The notes under the pieces are model-generated. The model saw only the letters and a list, made by a program, of their open reading frames with translations, had not been told where the DNA came from and did no database searches. A DNA stretch of 64,000 nt from Microvirga lenta. GTDB taxonomy: Bacteria > Pseudomonadota > Alphaproteobacteria > Rhizobiales > Beijerinckiaceae. Each line of letters begins with the position of its first letter. The first letter of the stretch is position 1. Positions 18,237 to 26,684 of this stretch are shown piece after piece. The stretch is taken from assembly GCF_020532555.1 (NCBI RefSeq), contig NZ_JAJBBR010000004.1, positions 124,001-188,000 of the forward strand, given 5' to 3'. The translations under genes were made by a program, and so were the position numbers.

Positions 18237-18707
18237 ATGACCGATCCCTTGTCCGACTACATCCAGGCCACGACCGCTCCCGCCCATCGCCGGGGCTGCC
18301 CCCTGTCCGAGCTGCGGGACAAGCTGCGCCGCGTCGGCCTGCGCCCGACCCGGCAGCGGGTTTCCCTGGGCTGGCTCCTGTTCGGCAAGGGCGACCGGCA
18401 CATCACGGCCGAGGTCCTCTTCGACGAGGCGGTGAAGGCCCGGGTCCCGGTTTCGCTCGCCACCGTCTACAACACCCTGCACCAGTTCACGGAAGCGGGC
18501 CTCCTGCGCCAGCTCGCGGTCGACGGCTCCAAGGCCTATTTCGACACCAACCCCACCGAGCACCACCACTTCTTCCTGGAGGACGTGGGAGAGCTGGTGG
18601 ACATGCCCTCCGCCGGGGTCAGCGTCGGCGACCTGCCCGAGCCGCCTCCGGGCATGGAGGTGGCGGGTGTCGAGGTCATCGTCCGCCTCCGCCGGAAAGC
18701 CTCCTGA
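18237..18707 (+). CDS. irr: iron response regulator Irr (Fur superfamily)
   Basis: Heme-responsive Fur-type regulator that controls iron genes in Rhizobiales under low iron, 156 residues. The winged helix includes GLRPTRQRVSLGWLLFGKG and VPVSLATVYNTLHQF. The heme/metal histidine cluster appears as TEHHHFFLED. The pairing of irr divergent from fabA-fabB-fabI is a recurrent Rhizobiales layout and supports Irr over Fur or Zur. A perfect ICE-type target is found upstream of nfuA in this window. Confidence 0.95.
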   Translation: MTDPLSDYIQATTAPAHRRGCPLSELRDKLRRVGLRPTRQRVSLGWLLFGKGDRHITAEVLFDEAVKARVPVSLATVYNTLHQFTEAGLLRQLAVDGSKAYFDTNPTEHHHFFLEDVGELVDMPSAGVSVGDLPEPPPGMEVAGVEVIVRLRRKAS

Positions 18708-18756
18708 CGGTCACATCGTTAAGGCTTTTTTCGCGGGGCGGTTGTAAAGTCCTCAC

Positions 18757-19635
18757 ATGCCGCTCGGCCACTGCCTTCTCGCCCTGTTCGTCACCGTCAT
18801 CTGGGGGCTCAGCTTCGTCGTCATCAAGATCGGCGTCGGCGCCACGCCGCCGCTTCTGCTGGCGGCCCTGCGCTTCGCCTTCGCGGCGCTCCCGGCGGTG
18901 TTCTTCATCCCGCGCCCGAAGACGGGCTGGCGCTACATCCTGGGCTACGGCTTCTTCCTGGGCATCGTCCAGTTCGGGCTGCTCTTCGCCGCCATCGCGC
19001 TCGGCATGCCGGCGAGCCTGGCCTCCCTCATCATGCAGGCGCAGGTCTTCTTCACGATCCTCTTCGCCGCCCTTCTCATGGGCGAGCGGCCGAGCCCGTA
19101 CCAGATCGTCGGCGGGATCGTCGCCTTCCTGGGCCTCGGCCTCATCGCCTGGCCGCGGCTGGCGGGCAGCGAGGCCGTCCCGTTCCTGATGACGGTCGCG
19201 GCCTCCGCCGCCTGGGGCGTCGCCAACATCGTGTCCAAGCGCGCCGGCCGGGTCGACATGCTGGGTTTCGTGGTCTGGGCCAGCCTGATTCCGCCCATTC
19301 CCCTGCTCGGGCTTTCGCTCTGGCTCGACGGGCCGGCGCAGGTGGCCGCGGCCCTGAGCCATCTCGACCTCAAGGCCCTCGCGTCGGTGGCCTATCTCGC
19401 CTACCCGACCACGGTCTTCGCCTTCGCGGTCTGGGCCTACCTTCTCTCGCGCTATCCGGCCGCCACGGTCACGCCCTTCGCGCTGCTCGTGCCGGTGGCC
19501 GGCATCGCGGGCGCGTCGGTGATCCTGGACGAGGCCATGGCGCCCATCGAGGCGGTGGGCGGCGCCGTCATCATCCTGGGACTGGCGATCAACGTCTTCG
19601 GCCCGCACCTCGTGCAGAGGCCGGGACCGGCCTAG
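18757..19635 (+). CDS. EamA/DMT-family transporter (YdeD-like)
   Basis: Inner-membrane carrier of 292 residues with about ten hydrophobic segments forming two EamA repeats (about 5-130 and 145-285). The first repeat begins LLALFVTVIWGLSFVVIKIG, and MQAQVFFTILFAALLMGERP is typical of the O-acetylserine/cysteine exporter subgroup. The substrate is not proven. It lies 49 bases after irr on the same strand, so it might be read through from irr, though EamA genes are often independent. Confidence 0.85.
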   Translation: MPLGHCLLALFVTVIWGLSFVVIKIGVGATPPLLLAALRFAFAALPAVFFIPRPKTGWRYILGYGFFLGIVQFGLLFAAIALGMPASLASLIMQAQVFFTILFAALLMGERPSPYQIVGGIVAFLGLGLIAWPRLAGSEAVPFLMTVAASAAWGVANIVSKRAGRVDMLGFVVWASLIPPIPLLGLSLWLDGPAQVAAALSHLDLKALASVAYLAYPTTVFAFAVWAYLLSRYPAATVTPFALLVPVAGIAGASVILDEAMAPIEAVGGAVIILGLAINVFGPHLVQRPGPA

Positions 19636-19648
19636 GCGGCTTCGCGGC

Positions 19649-19795
19649 CTAGCGGAGCACGCCGAATCCCACCAGCGCGTAAGCGATCAGGAAGATCGCC
19701 ACGAAGACGTTGAGGAAGCGCGGCGCCACCAGGGAGGCGATGCCGAGGACCAGGGCCAGGATCGGGAGAAGCTTGAAGCTGAGATTGATGGACAC
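19649..19795 (-). CDS. small DUF3096-like membrane protein
   Basis: A 48-residue peptide starting GTG: MSINLSFKLLPILALVLGIA, followed by a Pro-Arg turn and a second hydrophobic helix FVAIFLIAYALVGFG. Two short membrane helices joined by a PRFLN turn are the hallmark of the DUF3096 family. The ribosome site is weak (GGA eight bases upstream). Its function is unknown. It is too short for most ORF callers. Confidence 0.65.
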   Translation of the reverse strand: MSINLSFKLLPILALVLGIASLVAPRFLNVFVAIFLIAYALVGFGVLR

Positions 19796-19893
19796 GAACG
19801 AGATCCGTTACTCTATAACAGGGCGGCCTTTATCGGCCGGAAATGGTTTCCAAACTGGAAACCCCGGCGCGCGCCGGCAGCGGCTTTCCGGCC

Positions 19894-20427
19894 TTATTCC
19901 ACCGTCTCGTTCGGATAGACGCCCCACAGCTTCTCCTGGCGCACATAGCCGGCCACGTCGGCGCTGCCCTCCCGCACGATGGTGATCTGGCACCAGGTGC
20001 CGTCGCAGCCCCTGATGCTGCCGATCACGCCCGGCTGAAGCTGGGCCACCGTCTGGCCCTTGTCGTCGGCCCGGTCGAGCAGCGGGATCGGCGGCTGGTC
20101 GCCCTTGGCCCAGGGCATGACCAGGGCCGTGCGGCGCCCGGAGAGCAGGGAGTGGAGCACCCAGCCGTCGGTGCCCTCCGAATCGCGGATCCGGCGCCAG
20201 GTCTCGTATTCGGCGATGATCTCGACCGGCAGGCCCGCGCGCTGGAACACCCAGGCCGTCCGATGGTCCTTGGACGGGCCTTCCCTCAGGTTCACCCGGT
20301 CCGTCTTCAGGCTCACGTAGCGCGGCACGGGAAGCCCGGTTCCCAGGCGTCCGCCGGGAGGCTGCTGCGCCGGGCTCTCGGCGGCGCTCAGGGCCAGCAG
20401 GGCAAGGCTGAGGACGATCTTGCGCAT
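19894..20427 (-). CDS. exported bacterial SH3-domain protein
   Basis: Periplasmic protein of 177 residues with a signal peptide (MRKIVLSLALLALSAAESPA). Two SH3b repeats follow: YVSLKTDRVNLREGPSKDH and its continuation, then IPLLDRADDKGQTVAQLQPG with GCDGTWCQI. Such domains bind cell-wall peptides or act as modules in envelope proteins. It is divergent from the dehydrogenase gene. No enzymatic domain is present. Confidence 0.85.
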   Translation of the reverse strand: MRKIVLSLALLALSAAESPAQQPPGGRLGTGLPVPRYVSLKTDRVNLREGPSKDHRTAWVFQRAGLPVEIIAEYETWRRIRDSEGTDGWVLHSLLSGRRTALVMPWAKGDQPPIPLLDRADDKGQTVAQLQPGVIGSIRGCDGTWCQITIVREGSADVAGYVRQEKLWGVYPNETVE

Positions 20428-20597
20428 GGTTCCCCTTCACGTTGGCTTTGTCTAAAGGCGAGCCTCTGGTAGAGAAGCTTGACGGGCCCCGCCACGCGGC
20501 GGCTCATCGCCTTTAGTCGCCGAAACAGGGTTAAGAGAGAGTGAAATCTCCTGAAACTCGTGCGGCTTTTTCGAGTGCCCGAGGACATCCCGAGCCG

Positions 20598-21590
20598 ATG
20601 AAGAAGAGACCTGTCGTCGTCGTCACCCGCCGCCTTCCCGACGTGATCGAGACGCGCCTGCGCGAGCTCTTCGACACGCGCCTCAACCTCGAGGACAAGC
20701 CGCTCACGGCCGAGGAACTCGCCGAGGCGGTGAGGACGGCCGACGTGCTGGTGCCGACCATCACCGACGACATCGACGCGGCCCTCCTGGAGCAGGCCGG
20801 CCCCAACCTCAAGCTCATCGCCAATTTCGGCAACGGGGTCGACAACATCGACGTGCCCGCCGCCGCCGCCCGGGGCATCACCGTCACCAACACGCCGGGC
20901 GTGCTGACCGAGGACACGGCGGACATGACCATGGCACTGATCCTCGCCGTGGCGCGCCGGATCACGGAAGGCGCCCAGATCGTCCCCTCCGGGAACTGGG
21001 CCGGCTGGTCCCCGACCTGGATGCTCGGGCGGCGCATCACCGGCAAGCGGCTCGGCATCGTCGGCATGGGCCGCATCGGCCAGGCGCTGGCGCGGCGCGC
21101 CAAGGCGTTCGGGCTCTCGATCCACTACCACAACCGCCGCCACGTGCCGCCGAAGATCGAGGCGGAGCTGGAGGCGACCTACTGGGAATCCCTCGACCAG
21201 ATGCTGGCGCGCATGGACATCGTGTCCGTGAACTGCCCGCACACGCCCGCCACCTATCACCTGCTCTCCGCCCGGCGCCTCAAGCTCATGAAGCCCGACG
21301 CCATCCTGGTGAACACGGCCCGGGGCGAGATCATCGACGAGGCGGCGCTCACCAAGCTGATCGAGTCGGGCGCCATCGCGGGCGCGGGCCTCGACGTGTT
21401 CGAGGAGGAGCCGGCGGTCAATCCGCGCCTGCTGCGCCTCGCCAAGCAGGGCAAGGTGGTGCTGCTGCCGCATATGGGCTCGGCCACCCACGAGGGCCGC
21501 ATCGCCATGGGCGAGAAGGTCATCGTCAACATCCGCGCCTTCACCGACGGCCACAAGCCGCCGGACCGGGTGCTGCCGAGCATGGTGTGA
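20598..21590 (+). CDS. D-isomer-specific 2-hydroxyacid dehydrogenase (glyoxylate/hydroxypyruvate reductase type)
   Basis: NAD(P)H-dependent reductase of about 330 residues, beginning MKKRPVVVVTRRLPD. The Rossmann motif is in GIVGMGRIGQALARRAKAFG. The catalytic Arg is in VNTARGEIID, the Glu in LDVFEEEPAVNP and the His in LLPHMGSATHEGR. Resemblance is greatest to the GyaR/GrhA glyoxylate reductase group. The ATG is preferred to an upstream GTG at 20541 that lacks a good ribosome site. It stands as a single gene, followed by a repeat region. Confidence 0.93.
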   Translation: MKKRPVVVVTRRLPDVIETRLRELFDTRLNLEDKPLTAEELAEAVRTADVLVPTITDDIDAALLEQAGPNLKLIANFGNGVDNIDVPAAAARGITVTNTPGVLTEDTADMTMALILAVARRITEGAQIVPSGNWAGWSPTWMLGRRITGKRLGIVGMGRIGQALARRAKAFGLSIHYHNRRHVPPKIEAELEATYWESLDQMLARMDIVSVNCPHTPATYHLLSARRLKLMKPDAILVNTARGEIIDEAALTKLIESGAIAGAGLDVFEEEPAVNPRLLRLAKQGKVVLLPHMGSATHEGRIAMGEKVIVNIRAFTDGHKPPDRVLPSMV

Positions 21591-21690
21591 CGCCCGGCGC
21601 CGGATTTTTCCTGACGCGATGTCGGTCTTCCCGGTCGGGAGAGGAGTTCGGTTGCGTTCAGGCTGCCGCTTTTCATCCAGCCGCCCGCAG

Positions 21691-21795
21691 CCCTCATCCC
21701 GAGGGGACCGTCAGGTCCGTCTCGAAGGACGAGGGCGTCTCCGGGGTGCCCTGGAGCCTCCTTCGAGACGCGGCTGCGCGGCTCTTCGGGAGGAG
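21691..21795. repeat. composite intergenic repeat, part A, copy 2
   Basis: It starts CCCTCATCCCGAGGGGACCG and contains CGTCTCGAAGGACGAGGGCG and the complement CCTCCTTCGAGACGCGGC, as in copy 1 at 9404. It is slightly shorter and more diverged at its right end. With part B it accounts for most of the 471-base gap between the dehydrogenase and the amine-oxidase gene. Confidence 0.85.
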
Positions 21796-21840
21796 GTCAG
21801 GAGAGGATGATACCGCCGTAGGATTTGGCTGTGATGGCGC

Positions 21841-21965
21841 GACCTCCTTCCCTCCCCCTTGTGGGGAGGGCCAGGGTGCCGGCGCCGGACCTTCATAGGC
21901 TATCGCCCACACCCCCACCTCCACCTCCTCCCCACAAGGGGGAGGAGAGCAGGTCGGCGCTTCCT
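21841..21965. repeat. composite intergenic repeat, part B, copy 2
   Basis: It has the same perfect arms as copy 1 (CCTCCCCCTTGTGGGGAGG and its complement) and the same interior CTTCATAGGCTATCGC. It follows part A at a similar distance and in the same orientation as at 9564-9690. The remaining sequence to 22061 shows no gene. Confidence 0.85.
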
Positions 21966-22061
21966 GCGAAACCCGAGGTCCGTGAGGAGGAGAGCCGGAC
22001 GGCGCTGCCCGTGAGAGCCTTCGGCTACCTCTCACCCCGCTGCAGAGAGCGAAAGAGCCGC

Positions 22062-23387
22062 TTACCCGGCGGGGACGACATGCGCGGGGGAAAGCCGCCC
22101 GATCACCTCCCCGGCCGCCCGCTCGCCCTCTTCCCACGCGCCGCCCGCCGTGCCCCATTGGGCGCGCGACAGCGCCTCCCCGGCGAACCAGATCCGCTCG
22201 CCGACCGGCGCCTTCAGGGTATCGCGGATCGCGTAGGATCCCGGCGGCACCACGGCCCAGGAGGCGCGCGACCAGGGATCGTGCCGCCAGGCGGTGCCGA
22301 GGCTGACGCTGAGGTTCCGGATGGCACGGTGCCCGAAATGCTCGGCCAGGACCGCGCGGGCGAACCGGGCCGGGGCATGGGGATCGCGCCCGTCGAGCCG
22401 GGCCGCGGCAGGCTGGTCGAGCTCGAAGAAATGGAACGGCGTGCCGTCGATGCGCGTGAGCAGCCCCGGCGGCTCCCGATGGCCTCCGACCAGGCTCGCG
22501 AGCCGGTCCGGGCCGTCGAAGGGCGAGTCGGGCCAGTGCAGCACCACGTGCTCGTAGACGCCCGGGGTGAAGCCGTGGATCGCATCCCTCACGGCCGGCG
22601 GCAGCGCCGGCGCGAAGCGGATCGCGTCCCGCTGCAGCACCGCCATGGGGGCGGTCACGATCGCGGCCCTGGCCCGAAGGGTTCCCTCGGCGGTCTCGAG
22701 CCGCACCCCCTCGCCCGACCAGTCGACGGCCCGGACGGGCGTGTTCAGCCGGATCGGCAGGGCCCTGGCGAGCCGCGCCACATAGGCGCCGAGCCCGCCC
22801 GCGATGAAGAGGTTGTCGGCATATTCCATGCTCGGGAAATCGTGCAGGCTCACCTCGTCGAGAGGGCGGCCCGAGACCAGGCCGTGGACCTTCGCGACGC
22901 GCCGCCCGTGCGGTCCCATCGGCGGCAGGGCCCTGGCGGCGGGCTGGTCCTCCCGGCGGCGGGCCTCCTGGCTCATGGCCCGGTCGGCCCGGTCGAAGGC
23001 CGCGTCGAGGGCGGCCCTGTCGGCCCGCGACCCCTTCCGGCCGCGCACGAAGAGGTGCCCCTCCACGGGCGCCCGGCGCAGGGGCTCGCCCCGCTCGCGC
23101 CCGAGCCGGACCAGGGGGTTGATCGGTCCGGCATGGAGCCAGTGGGCGCCGAGATCCACCGGATGCGCCTTCAGCGGCACCGTCACCGTGCGCCCGCCGA
23201 TGCGGGAACGGGCCTCCAGCACCGTCACGGACAGGCCCGCCGCCACGAGCCGCCGCGCCGCCGCGATGCCGGCGGAGCCGGCGCCGACGATCGCCACGTC
23301 GGGCACGTCGGCAGAGGTGCGGGGGAATGTCGGTTCGGCAGGCTTCACAGCTTCCTCCACCCCTCGCCTTGCGGAGGGTCCGTTCAT
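22062..23387 (-). CDS. flavin-containing amine oxidase family protein
   Basis: FAD-dependent oxidoreductase of 441 residues. The dinucleotide fold is VAIVGAGSAGIAAARRL near 31, followed by VLEARSRIGGRT and the LGAHWLHAG segment usual in monoamine/polyamine oxidases. The C-terminal FAD contact is IWFAGEALSRAQWGTAGGAW. No signal peptide is seen. The substrate is unknown. It is divergent from the EI24-type gene at 23471. Confidence 0.88.
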   Translation of the reverse strand: MNGPSARRGVEEAVKPAEPTFPRTSADVPDVAIVGAGSAGIAAARRLVAAGLSVTVLEARSRIGGRTVTVPLKAHPVDLGAHWLHAGPINPLVRLGRERGEPLRRAPVEGHLFVRGRKGSRADRAALDAAFDRADRAMSQEARRREDQPAARALPPMGPHGRRVAKVHGLVSGRPLDEVSLHDFPSMEYADNLFIAGGLGAYVARLARALPIRLNTPVRAVDWSGEGVRLETAEGTLRARAAIVTAPMAVLQRDAIRFAPALPPAVRDAIHGFTPGVYEHVVLHWPDSPFDGPDRLASLVGGHREPPGLLTRIDGTPFHFFELDQPAAARLDGRDPHAPARFARAVLAEHFGHRAIRNLSVSLGTAWRHDPWSRASWAVVPPGSYAIRDTLKAPVGERIWFAGEALSRAQWGTAGGAWEEGERAAGEVIGRLSPAHVVPAG

Positions 23388-23470
23388 AAGTAAAGTCCGC
23401 GCTTCATCTCAGGAGAGTTCATGACAGGTCTTGCCTTCGCCGCCCAGTCCATCGGGGCAGGAGATCGCCG

Positions 23471-24208
23471 ATGCTGATCCAGTCGGTTTTCGCTGCGGCC
23501 AGGGAGGTGTTCTCGCCGGCGCTCAGGAGCATTCTCTGGAAATCCCTGGCCTTGACGGCGGCCCTGCTGGCGCTGGTCTGGCTCGGGCTGACGCGCCTGT
23601 TCGACTACTTCCTCGACAGCTATCCCGTCGGCGCCGACTACCCGCTCATCGAAGGCTTCGCCTTCTTCCTGGCCGGGTTCGGGCTCTTCGTCGCGCTGAT
23701 CTATCTCCTGCCCGCCGTCACCGCCATCGTGGCGGGCTATTTCCTCGACGACGTGGCCGAGGTGGTCGAGCGCAAGGACTATCCCGCCGATCCGCCGGGG
23801 CAGGCCCTGCCATTCGGCAAGGCGATCCTCTACGGCCTGCGCTTCGCCGGGCTGTCGCTTCTGGTGAACCTTGCGGCGCTGCTCTTGTTCTTCATTCCCG
23901 GCATCAATATCGGCGTGTTCTTCGTCGCCAACGCCTACCTGCTGGGCCGGGAATATTTCGAGCTCGCGGCCGGCCGCTTCTGGGTGCCCGAGGACGTGGC
24001 GCGCCTGCGCATGGAGCACCGGGGCACGGTCTTCGCCGCGGGCGCGGTGCTGGCGGGGCTCGTTCTGGTGCCGGTCTTGAACCTCGTCACGCCGATCTTC
24101 GGCGCGACCATGATGGTTCACCTGCACAAGCGCCTAGTGGCTCGACGACTGGCCGACGGCCGGTCCGGAGGCCCGGTCCGGCTTGAAGTCGGACGTCGCG
24201 TCCCGTGA
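23471..24208 (+). CDS. EI24/CysZ-like integral membrane protein
   Basis: Inner-membrane protein of 245 residues with about six hydrophobic segments and the EI24 landmark FIPGINIGVFFVANAYLLGR near residue 140. CysZ-type members mediate sulfate uptake, but no sulfur genes are nearby, so that role is uncertain. AGGAG lies six to seven bases before the ATG. The last 75 bases overlap tail to tail with the NDUFA9-like gene on the other strand. Confidence 0.85.
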   Translation: MLIQSVFAAAREVFSPALRSILWKSLALTAALLALVWLGLTRLFDYFLDSYPVGADYPLIEGFAFFLAGFGLFVALIYLLPAVTAIVAGYFLDDVAEVVERKDYPADPPGQALPFGKAILYGLRFAGLSLLVNLAALLLFFIPGINIGVFFVANAYLLGREYFELAAGRFWVPEDVARLRMEHRGTVFAAGAVLAGLVLVPVLNLVTPIFGATMMVHLHKRLVARRLADGRSGGPVRLEVGRRVP

Positions 24209-25237
24209 TTCGCCCGCCAGCAGATCCGGCTTGGTCTGCGTCGCGTTGCGGTTGAGGTCGAACTGGCCCGTCTTGCGGAAGCGGGTCAGGTAGGAGGGCG
24301 CGATGGCCTCGATGGTGGTGGGGGTGATGCCCAGCCCCTCGAGGGTGCGGCCCTCCCGCAGGGCGGTCTCGGAGACCACGTTGTCCCGCTCCAGCAGGAT
24401 CGCCTGGTCCTTGGTCATCACGAACTCGTCCGGCATCAGGCCGAGGGTGAGCGTGTCGAGCAGGCCCAGGACGCTGCCCTGGGCGCGGGCGGCCGCGTTC
24501 GGCAGGGGCAGGATCACCCGCTTGCGCTCGGTCACCTCGCACACGTATTCCACCAGGGCGCGCAGGGTCTTGATCTCGGGGCCGCCGAGCTCGTAGACGC
24601 GCCCGCCCGGCACGGCGCCGTCCACCGCCTTGACGATGGCCGCCGCCACGTCGCCGGCGAAGACCGGCTGGAAGCCGGTGTCGGCTCCCGCCAGCGGCAG
24701 GACCGGGAGCATCCGGACGAGGCTGGCGAAGCGGTTCAGGGTGTTGTCGCTCGGCCCGAACATGAGGGAGGGCCGCAGGATCACCGCATCCGGCCGCACG
24801 TTCAGGAGCCCGGCTTCGCCGCGGGCCTTGGAGCGGGCATAGACCGATTCGGAGTTCGCATCGGCGCCGATGGCCGAGACGTTGACGATGGTGGCGTCGG
24901 GCCGGGCCAGCTCGGCGATGAGGCGCGGCCCCTCGGCCTGGATCGCGTCGAAGCGCTGGCGCCCCTTCTCCTGCAGGATGCCCACCAGGTTGATCACGTG
25001 ATCGGCCTTGGCGACCGCGTGGGCGACGGAATCCGGATAGCGCAGGTTGGCCTGGATCTGATGGATCTGGCCGACCATGCCCTGCGGCAGGAAGTTCGTC
25101 CGGTTCGGCAGGCGGGTCGCCACGAGAACCCGGTAGCCGCGCTTGGCCAGGGCACTCACCACGTAGCGGCCGAGAAAGCCGGTGCCGCCGAAGACGGTGA
25201 CGAGTTGCTGATAGGGCGTGCGGATGGCGCCGATCAT
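24134..25237 (-). CDS. complex I NDUFA9-subunit family NAD(P)-binding protein
   Basis: Extended-SDR-like protein of 367 residues related to the NDUFA9 accessory subunit of respiratory complex I. The nucleotide site is VTVFGGTGFLGRYVVSALAKRG near 15. LRPSLMFGPSDNTLNRFASL is characteristic, while the catalytic Tyr-Lys pair is not convincing. Alphaproteobacterial homologues are common but usually not in the nuo operon. AGGAG lies seven bases before the ATG. The 3' end overlaps the EI24-type gene by 75 bases. Confidence 0.9.
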   Translation of the reverse strand: MIGAIRTPYQQLVTVFGGTGFLGRYVVSALAKRGYRVLVATRLPNRTNFLPQGMVGQIHQIQANLRYPDSVAHAVAKADHVINLVGILQEKGRQRFDAIQAEGPRLIAELARPDATIVNVSAIGADANSESVYARSKARGEAGLLNVRPDAVILRPSLMFGPSDNTLNRFASLVRMLPVLPLAGADTGFQPVFAGDVAAAIVKAVDGAVPGGRVYELGGPEIKTLRALVEYVCEVTERKRVILPLPNAAARAQGSVLGLLDTLTLGLMPDEFVMTKDQAILLERDNVVSETALREGRTLEGLGITPTTIEAIAPSYLTRFRKTGQFDLNRNATQTKPDLLAGESRDATSDFKPDRASGPAVGQSSSH

Positions 25238-25432
25238 GAAAAGCTCCTGTCCGTCGGGACGTGGGTCGGACCCTGGGGCTCGGGGCGACCCTGGAAATGG
25301 AATTTGGAACGTCTCTAGTCAAACGCCGGACCCCTGTGAAGGGGCGTGCGACAGAGAAAGCACGCAATCGTCGTTTTCAGCGATTGACGCGCCGCCCCAA
25401 CGGCCTTAAACGAACCCTCGCCGAACAGGCAT

Positions 25433-25517
25433 GCCCAGGTGGCGGAATTGGTAGACGCACTGCTTTCAGGTAGCAGCGGGTAACACCGTGGAGGTTCGAG
25501 TCCTCTCCTGGGCACCA
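25433..25517 (+). tRNA. tRNA-Leu(CAG)
   Basis: An 85-base cloverleaf ending in an encoded CCA. The acceptor arms GCCCAGG and CCTGGGC pair fully. The anticodon stem CTGCT/AGCAG holds loop TTCAGGT, giving anticodon CAG (25467-25469). The T arm GGAGG-TTCGAGT-CCTCT forms with one G-U pair. A long variable arm follows, as expected for leucine. No integrase or attachment-site repeat is seen beside it. Confidence 0.98.
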
Positions 25518-25675
25518 TCCCTTCTTCGATGGTCCATATCGACAGGCAAGTCGCAACGTCAGGTGTGACGAGCGGCACGGGAGCCTGCCTCTCCAAAGAT
25601 CAGTAAACCGCGCGCGTTGCATCGCGACCGTTGCGTCGTGCGCACGGCCGGCTTCGGCGCAAGCCGCTCACCCCC

Positions 25676-26056
25676 TCAAGCAGGCTCGGTGTCGATTCCC
25701 GCCTCCGCCAGATCCTTGAACCCGCCGATGTTGAAGACGGACGTGTAGCCCATGTCCTGCAGGGTCTTGCCCGCGAGCGCCGAGCGGCCGCCGGAGGCGC
25801 AGTGCAGGAGGATGGTCTTGTCCTTCCGGAATTCCGGGTTGTGATACTGGCTCTCCGGGTCGGCGCGGAATTCCAGCATGCCGCGCGAGACGTTCAGCGC
25901 GCCCTTGAGCCTGCCGCTCTGCTGAACCTCTGTGGGATCGCGCACGTCCACGACGAGCACGTCGCCGGATCGCATCCTCTCGGCGGCTTCCGCGGGAGAC
26001 AGCTTGGGCACGGCGGCGTTCGCCTCCGCCAGCAGGTCCTTGACGTTCGTGGGCAT
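25676..26056 (-). CDS. single-domain rhodanese-like protein
   Basis: Sulfurtransferase-fold protein of 126 residues. The N-terminal part is LSPAEAAERMRSGDVLVVDV, and the active-site loop with its cysteine is LLHCASGGRSALAG near residue 90. GAGGAGGAG lies just before the ATG, which settles the start; the ORF otherwise extends 77 codons into non-coding sequence. Probably cytoplasmic, moving sulfane sulfur; the partner is unknown. Confidence 0.9.
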   Translation of the reverse strand: MPTNVKDLLAEANAAVPKLSPAEAAERMRSGDVLVVDVRDPTEVQQSGRLKGALNVSRGMLEFRADPESQYHNPEFRKDKTILLHCASGGRSALAGKTLQDMGYTSVFNIGGFKDLAEAGIDTEPA

Positions 26057-26172
26057 GGTCTCCTCCTCACATCGGGCGGCCGAGTCTAGGCCCGATCGGG
26101 CGGCGGACCAATAACCCTCAAGCATGGGGCGCCCGTCCCATCGTGGCCGCGATCGGTCGCATCGCCCTTGAA

Positions 26173-26223
26173 TGCCGGTGCCGGCATGGCCATCTACCAT
26201 CCAGCGGGATGGTAATAGGATGG
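26173..26223. promoter_or_regulatory. operator-like palindromes before the ribbon-helix-helix gene
   Basis: TACCATCC-AGCG-GGATGGTA (26195-26214) is a perfect palindrome. A third half-site GGATGGT (26217-26223) overlaps the first ATG, and TGCCGG-TG-CCGGCA (26173-26186) lies just upstream. Repeated half-sites over the start codon are typical of autoregulation by ribbon-helix-helix proteins such as the one encoded next. Confidence 0.6.
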
Positions 26224-26645
26224 TGAAGATGCCCAGCAACGTGCAGGAACTCCGGCCGAAGACGGACAGCGAGAAGATCACGATCAATCTCGGCTTCGTG
26301 GATCTGGGCCAGATCGACCTGCTGGTTCAGGAGGGGTTCTATTCGAACCGCACCGACTTCATCCGCACGGCCATCCGCAACCAGCTCGACCGGCACAACG
26401 ACAACGTCCGCAACTCGGTGGCGCGCCACCAGCTCGATCTCGGCCTGCGCCATTTCACCCGGCAGGATCTGGAGACGGCGCGGGCGGCCGGCGAGGTGCT
26501 GCACATCCAGGTTCTGGGGCTGGCGACCATCGCGCCCGACGTCACGCCGGAACTGGCGCGCCAGACCATCGGCTCCCTTCACGTCCTGGGGGCCCTCCAT
26601 GCCAGCGCGGCCGTGAAGGAGGCGCTGCGGGACCGCATGCGCTGA
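26220..26645 (+). CDS. ribbon-helix-helix (CopG-like) transcriptional regulator
   Basis: Protein of 141 residues from the first ATG, or 138 from the ATG at 26229. The ribbon is KITINLGFVDLGQIDLLVQE and the helices are YSNRTDFIRTAIRNQLDRH, matching the CopG/Arc fold. The rest is a helical extension of about 75 residues with no recognised domain. It lies 39 bases before the esterase gene on the same strand, so it probably controls itself and the esterase through the palindromes at its own start. Confidence 0.78.
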   Translation: MVKMPSNVQELRPKTDSEKITINLGFVDLGQIDLLVQEGFYSNRTDFIRTAIRNQLDRHNDNVRNSVARHQLDLGLRHFTRQDLETARAAGEVLHIQVLGLATIAPDVTPELARQTIGSLHVLGALHASAAVKEALRDRMR

Positions 26646-26684
26646 CGCCCGGACCCCATTCTCCAACCCATCAGGAACACGATC

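Noticed and set aside
25433..25517. tRNA-Leu as an integration site for a genomic island.
   Set aside because: No direct repeat of the tRNA end, no integrase gene and no composition shift was found on either side.
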